Assembly: GCF_000377565.1 (NCBI RefSeq)
Contig: NZ_KB898358.1
Coordinates: 62,001 to 126,000 of the forward strand
From: Rhizobium sp. 2MFCol3.1
GTDB taxonomy: Bacteria > Pseudomonadota > Alphaproteobacteria > Rhizobiales > Rhizobiaceae
Length of the DNA stretch: 64,000 bases
Direction: 5' to 3'
In this document: in pieces, positions 18,210 to 24,790 of the stretch
Layout of the letters: each line of letters begins with the position of its first letter
Numbering within the stretch: position 1 is the first letter of the stretch
The notes under the pieces: model-generated
The model's input: only the letters and a program-made list of their open reading frames with translations
Database searches by the model: none
What the model was told of the DNA's origin: nothing
Translations under genes and position numbers: made by a program

Positions 18210-18780
18210 GTCCACTCCGATCGTCCGTCTCGCCGCGATAAAAGGCGGCAAGTTTCTTCAGCGCGCGATGCAGCGAAACGCGCACCGCCCCCTCGCTCAT
18301 CTTCAGCCGCTCCGCCGTTTCCCTGATCCCCGCGCCGCCGATCGAGATCGAGCGAACGATGTCGCGCTGTGGATCCTTCAGCCGTTCCAACAGGTGGATG
18401 GCGTCGAGCCGGTCCATCGCATCGGCTGCCTCGTCGTCGCTGGCCACCGTTTCCATCACATCCTCGATCGGCACGCTGACATGCCGCCCGCGCCGGCGCA
18501 GGCTGTCGATCAGCTTGTTGCGCACGATGGCCGACAGCCACGGGCCGATCGGCCGCGCCGGATCCCAAGTGCCGCGCTTCAGATGCACGGCGAGCAGCAC
18601 TTCCTGCACCACGTCTTCCGCCTCGCTTGCCGGCGCGCCGAACTGCTCGCAGCGCCGCCGTGCCATGGCCCGCAGATGCGGCGTCACCGCCAGAAGAAAA
18701 CGCTGATAGGCCTGCGCGTCGCCATCAAGCGCCCGCCGCATCCAGTCTGCCCATTCCTCTTCACGCGCCGAATAATTCAC
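18193..18780 (-). CDS. ECF-family RNA polymerase sigma factor
   Basis: 195 residues with sigma region 2 (AEDVVQEVLLAVH, then WLSAIVRNKLIDSLRRRGR) and region 4 (IVRSISIGGAGIRETAERLKMSEGAVRVSLHRALKKL). The GTG start at 18780 has GAGGATGATG upstream. Paired with the NrsF-type anti-sigma downstream, so it belongs with the SigF-like alphaproteobacterial ECF group. The DUF692/DUF2282-type targets often found beside such sigma genes are not in this window. Confidence 0.92.
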   Translation of the reverse strand: MNYSAREEEWADWMRRALDGDAQAYQRFLLAVTPHLRAMARRRCEQFGAPASEAEDVVQEVLLAVHLKRGTWDPARPIGPWLSAIVRNKLIDSLRRRGRHVSVPIEDVMETVASDDEAADAMDRLDAIHLLERLKDPQRDIVRSISIGGAGIRETAERLKMSEGAVRVSLHRALKKLAAFYRGETDDRSGRVEDE

Positions 18781-18794
18781 CCGACATCATCCTC

Positions 18795-18822
18795 TACGAA
18801 CGGGCACATGCAGTTGTTACCG
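18795..18822 (-). promoter_or_regulatory. Candidate ECF-type autoregulatory promoter
   Basis: On the minus strand, GGTAAC (18821-18816) is followed after about 17 bases by CGTA, within CGTTCGTA (18802-18795), a short distance before the sigma start at 18780. GTAAC-type -35 and CG-rich -10 elements are typical for ECF sigma promoters. Assignment is by eye. Confidence 0.45.
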
Positions 18823-18918
18823 GACCTTGGAAATATTTCGCAGACCTCGCAAGGCCGCATCGCTTAAAAAGCGTCGCGGGCACGAGCTGAAACCTGATGA
18901 GGAGGGGAAAAGGCCCGC

Positions 18919-19260
18919 TTAGCGGACGGGCTGGTAGTGGCCGCGCAGCGGCACCTGGCTGCCGGTGGAAATCACGCCGTCGCGATCGCACACATAGACG
19001 GTCATCGGCATGCCGCCGGAGCGGAAGATCTCGTCATAGCGCCGGCGCACGAATTGCGTCTCGGTCCGGCAGGTCAGTTTCGGCTCCAGCGACGGATCGG
19101 TCGGCGCCTTGACGCCGGGTAGGTTGGGATAGGGATAGGCCGATTGCACCCGGCCCTGGCCGGCGCGGCCCCAGTCGGTCGAAAACGCCGGCGCGGGAAG
19201 AACGCCGCTGGAAAGCGTCAGCGCCACAAGAACGATTTTTTCGAAATTACCAAGCCGCAT
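18919..19260 (-). CDS. Hypothetical exported protein, 113 residues
   Basis: The N-terminal signal peptide MRLGNFEKIVLVALTLSSGV ends near APAFS. The mature part has two Cys (LTCRTETQFVRRRYDEI and VYVCDRDG), possibly one disulfide. The ATG at 19260 has GGAGGG upstream. Probably periplasmic. No family recognised. It lies about 140 bp upstream of the ECF sigma gene on the same strand but seems separately transcribed. Confidence 0.65.
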   Translation of the reverse strand: MRLGNFEKIVLVALTLSSGVLPAPAFSTDWGRAGQGRVQSAYPYPNLPGVKAPTDPSLEPKLTCRTETQFVRRRYDEIFRSGGMPMTVYVCDRDGVISTGSQVPLRGHYQPVR

Positions 19261-19375
19261 CAATTCCCTCCGGCCGTTTGCCGGTCTCTCTATCAATGCC
19301 CTGGATGTAAGCACGCCACTCTAATGCATCAAGCGGAAGCACGCGCCGCTCCCGCAAACGTGACCTCATGCGAGC

Positions 19376-21106
19376 CTATGCCGGCTTGCGGAAGTAGCCG
19401 CGAAACGTCGGGTGGGCGAAGAGGCTGGCGAGGATGGCAAAGCCCGCGCCGAGGAGGAAGCCGGCGAAGAACCCGCCGATGACGCCGGCAATCAGCAGCG
19501 CCGTCTTGCCCGGCCCATTGGCCTTCAGCGGCGGCTCGGCCTGCGAGATCACCCGCACATTGCTGCGCGACAGGCTCTGCTCTTCGCTGGTCTGGCCGGA
19601 ACGCTTCAGCACGGTCTCGTAGATGTCGCGCGCGGCGGTCGCCTTGCGCTGCAATTCGTTGAGCTCGACCTGCTTGTCGGAGGTGTTCACCTGCAGCGCC
19701 TTTTGAACCGACAGCTCCTTGGAGACGGCGTCCTCGGCCTTCTTCGCCTGCTGGTATTCGCCCTGCGCCGTGCTCGCCAGCCGCTGCAGCTCGCCACGGA
19801 TCTGGTCGGATATGCTGTTCAGCGACGAGCGCGCCGCCTGCAGGCGCGGATGGCGCGTGCCCATCTGGCTCTCGAGGCTGCTCACCATGGCGGCCTGCGT
19901 CGAATATTGCTGACGAAGCGTTGCGAGCGCGGTCGAAACGCCGCCGCCCTGCGATGTACCGCCGACCACGTCCTCGAAACGCAGGTTGGCCGCTGCATCG
20001 GCGCGCGCCTTGGCCTGGATAGTCTTGTCCTGCGCAGTCACCAGCAGCGTGTTGAGCGAGGCCAGGCGCTGATCGGAGATCAATCCGTTCTGCGTCGAGG
20101 CCATGTCGTTGTCGGCGCGGTAGGTCTCCACAGCCTGCTCGGCCTCCTGCACCTTCTGGCGAAGGTCGGTCAGGCGGTTGTCGAGCGTGGTCGAGGTGTC
20201 CTGATAGAGGCCCGAGCTTGCGCCGTCTTCTTCCTGCAGGAAGGAGGCCACGACCTGGTTGGCCAACCGCGCGGATTTCTCGGCGTTCTTCGTGGTGACG
20301 TCCATGGAGACCACATAGGTGGAACTCTGGCGGGTGATGACGAGCGCCTTCTGCAGCGCGCTGATAACGGCGGCGCTATCGGCCCGTCCGGCATTGAATT
20401 CCGGATCCTGGTCGAGCTTCATCGCATCGGCGACGCGGCGCATCACGTTACCTGAACTCAGGATCTGCACCTGGCTGTCGATCATCGCCGAGATCATCTC
20501 GGGCGAGGGGCCTGAGGCCTGCGTGCTGGGATCGTTGAGGCCGATCTGGCGTGGGTCGAAGTAGAGCGTCGTGTTGGCCGTGAACTTCTGCGTCGACATC
20601 GGCAGCACGACGGCGCCGGCAACCGCGCCGAGCACGGAGAGACCAAGAATGAGAAGGCGCTTGTTCCAGATCGCCTGGATCGCCGAGCGGGTGTCGAGCA
20701 ACGGTCCGCTTTGTTCCGGCACGTGGACGACGGCGGGCGCCATCAAGGGCGTAGCGACGGTCTCGGTCACCGGCGTCGTAAGGGGTGCCGGTGCCGCCTC
20801 GCGCGCGACGGTGCTGGCGGATCGAGGCGAAGCGTCGGCGCTCGGCTGGATCGGGTCGTCGCGCTCAGTCGTCCGCGCGGGTTCGGCGACGGGCGGCGGC
20901 GGTACCGGTCTCGACCGGCTCTGCGGTTGCGTGTCTTGTGGGGCGGCGTCTGTGATCAGCGAGGTAGGCGCGGGCTTGACGGGCACGAAGTCGGACGGGC
21001 GTAACACCGGTCCGGGCGTGCCGGCCCGGTTGGGCTCGGTATTCGGCGGCTCATAGCTGCGCCATTGTGGCAGCCGGCCAACCTTGTTCCTGTCAAACTG
21101 GTTCAT
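19376..21106 (-). CDS. Wzz/ExoP-type polysaccharide copolymerase without kinase domain
   Basis: 576 residues. The cytoplasmic N-terminus is unusually long and Pro/Thr-rich (about 140 residues), then a membrane segment (RLLILGLSVLGAVAGAVVLP), a periplasmic Wzz domain with coiled-coil regions rich in Gln/Ala, a GNVR-type stretch, and a C-terminal helix (TALLIAGVIGGFFAGFLLGAG). The tyrosine-kinase domain of full ExoP/BY-kinases is absent, since the protein ends right after the second helix. It controls chain length or export of a surface polysaccharide. Similar to PssP-like rhizobial proteins. The start at 21106 is tentative. Confidence 0.85.
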   Translation of the reverse strand: MNQFDRNKVGRLPQWRSYEPPNTEPNRAGTPGPVLRPSDFVPVKPAPTSLITDAAPQDTQPQSRSRPVPPPPVAEPARTTERDDPIQPSADASPRSASTVAREAAPAPLTTPVTETVATPLMAPAVVHVPEQSGPLLDTRSAIQAIWNKRLLILGLSVLGAVAGAVVLPMSTQKFTANTTLYFDPRQIGLNDPSTQASGPSPEMISAMIDSQVQILSSGNVMRRVADAMKLDQDPEFNAGRADSAAVISALQKALVITRQSSTYVVSMDVTTKNAEKSARLANQVVASFLQEEDGASSGLYQDTSTTLDNRLTDLRQKVQEAEQAVETYRADNDMASTQNGLISDQRLASLNTLLVTAQDKTIQAKARADAAANLRFEDVVGGTSQGGGVSTALATLRQQYSTQAAMVSSLESQMGTRHPRLQAARSSLNSISDQIRGELQRLASTAQGEYQQAKKAEDAVSKELSVQKALQVNTSDKQVELNELQRKATAARDIYETVLKRSGQTSEEQSLSRSNVRVISQAEPPLKANGPGKTALLIAGVIGGFFAGFLLGAGFAILASLFAHPTFRGYFRKPA

Positions 21107-21238
21107 GCGCGCGCTCGTTGCTCGCCTCAAAATACGGGCGAGGTGCGCTCGACTTTAGAAATCCTTAGCTAACGGACCGTTAAGATGCCGGGAGAGCATG
21201 AAGACGAATGATCGGCTGAAGCCTGGAAGCGGTATCAA

Positions 21239-22300
21239 ATGAGCGACAAATCCTCCCCCCGGCGGCGCCTCGCGGCGGCCGTCCTGGCAACGATCTTGCT
21301 CCAGGCCGGTGGCGCCAGCGCGCAGGGCACATGCCTGCAGGGCATCAACCTCTCGGGCGCTGAATTCGGCGAGCGCGGCGGCGAGGTTTTCAAGGCCTAT
21401 GCCTATCCCTCCGAGGACACCATCGCCTATTTCGCCAGGAAAGGCTTCAACACCGTGCGCCTTCCCTTCCTCTGGGAGCGCCTGCAGCCTCAGCTTGGAA
21501 AGCCGCTCGACGAGGCCGAGCTGCAGCGGCTGAAGGAAGCGGTCGAGCTTCTGCGCAAGCAGCACCTGACCATCATTCTCGATCCGCACAACTACGCCCA
21601 CTACGACAAGGTCATGATCGGCACGCCGCCGGTCACCGATACCGCCTTCGCGGAATTCTGGGCGCGGCTGGCGATCGAATTTTCTAATCAGGAAGATGTG
21701 ATCTTCGGCCTTATGAACGAGCCTTATGACATCGGCGCCGATGCCTGGCTGAAGGCCGCCAATGCGGCGATCCGCACGATCCGCGCGACGGGGGCGAACA
21801 ATCTGATCCTCGTTCCCGGCACCCGCTTCACCGGCGCGCACTCCTGGCAGGCGGATGCGCCGGGCGGCGCCAACGGCACGGTCATGCTTGGCGTTCGCGA
21901 CCCGCGCAAGAACTACGCCTACGAGGTGCATCAGTATTTCGACCAGGATTCGTCCGGCATGCACGCCGAATGCAGCGGCAACGACAGCGCGCTCAACGCG
22001 GTGACTGCAATGACTGACTGGGCGAAGAAGAACAACACGCGCGTCTTCCTCGGCGAGTTCGGCGTGTCGCAGGACAAGGCCTGCGTGGCAGGCCTCGGCC
22101 GCGTGCTCAATCACATGCAGGCAAACCCGGATGTCTGGATCGGCTGGACCTATTGGGTGGCCGGCGACTGGTGGCCGGAGACCGAGACGCTGAACGTCCA
22201 GCCGCGCAACGGCAAGGATCGCCAGCAGATGACGGCGCTGGAAAACGCCATTAAAGCGCCGCCCGCCGACAAGGCCAAGTGCAAGACACTGGTGGATTGA
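21239..22300 (+). CDS. Secreted glycoside hydrolase family 5 (cellulase-like)
   Basis: 353 residues. A signal peptide (RRRLAAAVLATILLQAGGASA) precedes a GH5 TIM barrel. The acid/base Glu161 lies in GLMNEPYD and the nucleophile Glu273 in FLGEFGVS. The HQYFDQDSSG His-Tyr motif and the WIGWTYWVAGDWW aromatic stretch are also present. It acts on a beta-1,4-type glucan in the periplasm or outside. It lies divergent from the Wzz gene and four bases before a Wzy-like gene, so it probably trims or modifies the polysaccharide made there rather than digesting plant wall, though the latter is possible. Confidence 0.9.
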   Translation: MSDKSSPRRRLAAAVLATILLQAGGASAQGTCLQGINLSGAEFGERGGEVFKAYAYPSEDTIAYFARKGFNTVRLPFLWERLQPQLGKPLDEAELQRLKEAVELLRKQHLTIILDPHNYAHYDKVMIGTPPVTDTAFAEFWARLAIEFSNQEDVIFGLMNEPYDIGADAWLKAANAAIRTIRATGANNLILVPGTRFTGAHSWQADAPGGANGTVMLGVRDPRKNYAYEVHQYFDQDSSGMHAECSGNDSALNAVTAMTDWAKKNNTRVFLGEFGVSQDKACVAGLGRVLNHMQANPDVWIGWTYWVAGDWWPETETLNVQPRNGKDRQQMTALENAIKAPPADKAKCKTLVD

Positions 22301-22304
22301 GGCT

Positions 22305-23573
22305 ATGGCAGGCAAGGGCACGACCGCTAAGGAGCCGATCGACTACAGCATCCTTGCTGTCAGCGTGCTTGGCGTGACCTATAACGCCATCCTTGCCTTC
22401 ATCAATCACAACATCATGCCGCTGACACCAACCGCCGTGGTGATGAGCGAAATCCTGATCCTTGCCTACAGCTTCGGCTATATCCTGAAGAAGGGAATAT
22501 TCGAGGAGGATATCATTCCTCTCGGCTATCTCCTCGCGACGATCGTGCTGACTGTCTACGTGATGGTCATCAACAAGGCCGGCTATATCGATCATCTGCG
22601 CAACGTCCTGATCATCTTTGCTTTCACGGTGCTTGGCCGCTGGAGCAACGAGCGAACTTTGCGGCTCGCCTTCAAGATCTGCTGCCTCACGGTTCTGGCC
22701 GTGCTGGTTTGCGAGATCATCTCGACGCCCGCCTATGTGGCGCTGGTCCATCCGGCAGAGTATTTCCAGAATACCCGCGGCGTGCCCCCCGCCACCTATA
22801 GCGACGTCGGCCTTTTTCGCGGCGCGCTCGGCTTCGAAGGGCGCTTCTCCTTCGGCCTCATCGACCACCGTTCGTCGTCGATTTTCCTCGAACAGGTGTC
22901 GCTCGCCAATTTCTGCGGCGTCATGGTCATCTATCTGGTGAGCTTCGCCAACCGGATCACGCTGTTCGATCGGCTTATCTTCATCTCCACTGTCGTGCTC
23001 ATCCTGGTGACCAACGACACCCGCACCATGCTGATCTTCGCCATCGTCAGCGCCGCCGGCTATGTCATCTATCCCTTCATCCCGAAGATCTTTAGTTTCC
23101 TGATGATGCCGGGGATCGTCATGGTCGGCTTCATCATCCATGCCTACAAACCGAACGCCCATGACGACGACTTCGTCGGCCGCATCAGCGGCACGGTCAG
23201 AAATATCATCGCCATGGACCTGCCGGCCACGATGGGCCTCGAACTCGACAAGGCCACCACCTTCGTCGACAGCGGCTACGTCTACATCACCTACGGCGCC
23301 ACCATCTTCGGCCTGATCATGTTCTGGCTCTTCGTCTCCTTCTATCCGGCCGGCCAGACGCCGAACCAGAAGCGGCTCTGCCATTCCCTGTCGCTCTTCA
23401 TGTTCCTGAACCTGATGATCGGCTCGACCGCGATCTTCTCCATGAAGACCGCCGGCCTGGGCTGGCTTCTCGTCGGCTTCCTCAAATTCAACGAGGGCAC
23501 CAAGGCCACGGCGGGGATGCGCGGTTCCACGACGCAAAGTGAACGGACTCCGATAGGAAACGCCGTAAGCTGA
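22305..23573 (+). CDS. Polytopic Wzy/O-antigen-polymerase-like membrane protein
   Basis: 422 residues with about ten or eleven hydrophobic segments and one longer periplasmic loop around residues 145-195 (PAEYFQNTRGVPPATYSD and following). This is the topology of Wzy polymerases and WaaL-like ligases. It starts four bases after the GH5 stop. Together with the Wzz-type protein it suggests a Wzx/Wzy-type polysaccharide, but glycosyltransferases and a flippase are not in this window. Polymerase versus ligase cannot be told from sequence. Confidence 0.75.
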   Translation: MAGKGTTAKEPIDYSILAVSVLGVTYNAILAFINHNIMPLTPTAVVMSEILILAYSFGYILKKGIFEEDIIPLGYLLATIVLTVYVMVINKAGYIDHLRNVLIIFAFTVLGRWSNERTLRLAFKICCLTVLAVLVCEIISTPAYVALVHPAEYFQNTRGVPPATYSDVGLFRGALGFEGRFSFGLIDHRSSSIFLEQVSLANFCGVMVIYLVSFANRITLFDRLIFISTVVLILVTNDTRTMLIFAIVSAAGYVIYPFIPKIFSFLMMPGIVMVGFIIHAYKPNAHDDDFVGRISGTVRNIIAMDLPATMGLELDKATTFVDSGYVYITYGATIFGLIMFWLFVSFYPAGQTPNQKRLCHSLSLFMFLNLMIGSTAIFSMKTAGLGWLLVGFLKFNEGTKATAGMRGSTTQSERTPIGNAVS

Positions 23574-23707
23574 CGGTCGATGGGATGTTCCGGCCACTGA
23601 AGCCGCTCTTCTCGATAAACTTGGTGCAGCGGCGTGAGCGTCGTGCTTGATCGGCCATGTCGCTTTGATCTAAGCAGGCTCGACGGTCGCCCCAGACTAA
23701 CGCTTAA

Positions 23708-23741
23708 AAGGCCGACGCTTGAACAAGGCCGACGCTTAAAC
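23708..23741 (+). repeat. Tandem 17-bp duplication upstream of purU
   Basis: AAGGCCGACGCTTGAAC at 23708-23724 is followed directly by AAGGCCGACGCTTAAAC at 23725-23741, one mismatch. A following AAGGAA forms the purU ribosome site, so the repeat unit starts with the same AAGG. Likely local slippage duplication. Confidence 0.75.
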
Positions 23742-23755
23742 AAGGAACGTGACGC

Positions 23756-24640
23756 ATGACGCAATATGTATTGACGGTAGCCTGCAAATCGACACGCGGC
23801 ATCGTGGCGGCGATTTCGACCTACCTGGCCGATAAGGGTTGCAACATCATCGACAGCTCGCAGTTCGATGACCTGTCGACAGGCATGTTCTTCACCCGCG
23901 TCAGCTTCATCTCCGAAGAAGGTGCGACGCTGTCTGCGATCCGCGAAGGCTTCCAGCCGATCGCCGAGAAGTTCGAGATGACCGCGGAAATCCACGACGG
24001 CGACCAGCGGATGAAGGTGCTGTTGATGGTCTCGCGTTTCGGTCACTGCCTGAACGACCTGCTCTACCGCTGGAAGATCGGTGCGCTGCCGATCGATATC
24101 GTCGGCGTCGTCTCCAACCACTTCGACTATCAGAAGGTGGTGGTCAATCACGACATTCCCTTCCACCACATCAAGGTGACGAAGGAAAACAAGCCCGAGG
24201 CCGAAGCGCAGATCATGCAGATCGTCGAATCGACTGGCACCGAGCTCGTCGTGCTCGCCCGCTACATGCAGGTGCTCTCCGATGCCATGTGCAAGAAGAT
24301 GTCCGGCCGCATCATCAACATCCACCACTCCTTCCTGCCGTCTTTCAAGGGCGCCAACCCCTACAAGCAGGCCTATGAGCGTGGCGTGAAGCTGATCGGC
24401 GCCACCGCGCACTACGTTACCGCCGACCTCGACGAAGGTCCGATCATCGAGCAGGACACGGCGCGCATCACCCATGCGCAATCGGCGGACGATTACGTCT
24501 CGATCGGTCGCGACGTCGAGAGCCAGGTTCTCGCCCGCGCTATCCATGCCCATATCCACCATCGCGTGTTCCTGAACGGCAACCGCACCGTGGTCTTCCC
24601 GGCAAGCCCGGGCAGCTATGCCTCCGAGCGCATGGGCTAA
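23756..24640 (+). CDS. purU: Formyltetrahydrofolate deformylase
   Basis: 294 residues. An N-terminal ACT domain (residues 1-80, VACKSTRGIVAAISTYLADKG) is followed by a formyltransferase-fold catalytic domain with the family signature IINIHHSFLPSFKGANPY and the Asp-containing TADLDEGPIIEQD. It hydrolyses 10-formyl-THF to formate and THF, balancing one-carbon pools. AAGGAACG lies before the ATG. A single-gene unit. One-carbon release could link loosely to the FAD/GcvT demethylase in the first cluster, but they are 20 kb apart. Confidence 0.96.
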   Translation: MTQYVLTVACKSTRGIVAAISTYLADKGCNIIDSSQFDDLSTGMFFTRVSFISEEGATLSAIREGFQPIAEKFEMTAEIHDGDQRMKVLLMVSRFGHCLNDLLYRWKIGALPIDIVGVVSNHFDYQKVVVNHDIPFHHIKVTKENKPEAEAQIMQIVESTGTELVVLARYMQVLSDAMCKKMSGRIINIHHSFLPSFKGANPYKQAYERGVKLIGATAHYVTADLDEGPIIEQDTARITHAQSADDYVSIGRDVESQVLARAIHAHIHHRVFLNGNRTVVFPASPGSYASERMG

Positions 24641-24649
24641 GCACTTGGT

Positions 24650-24716
24650 ATCGGGCGTCCTCTAATTCCGTGGCCAGTAATTCCTGGGCCGGTAATTCCT
24701 AGTGATGACGCCCGAT
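24650..24716 (+). repeat. Inverted repeat enclosing three 15-bp direct repeats
   Basis: ATCGGGCGTC (24650-24659) and GACGCCCGAT (24707-24716) are perfect 10-bp inverted arms. Between them TAATTCC recurs at 24663, 24678 and 24693 with a strict 15-bp period (TAATTCCGTGGCCAG, TAATTCCTGGGCCGG, TAATTCCTAGTG). It lies in the 150-bp gap after purU. Confidence 0.7.
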
Positions 24717-24790
24717 CCCTTGCTTGCCGATAGCAAGCTGTCGATTATCTGCTTATTGTGCAGGATCGAATCGTGCGGTGGGGGAATGCC

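Noticed and set aside
17836..18867. 343-codon plus-strand open frame
   Set aside because: Antisense to the anti-sigma and sigma genes; no homology pattern visible.
23342..24562. 406-codon minus-strand open frame
   Set aside because: Shadow of purU and the Wzy-like gene end; purU motifs settle the strand.
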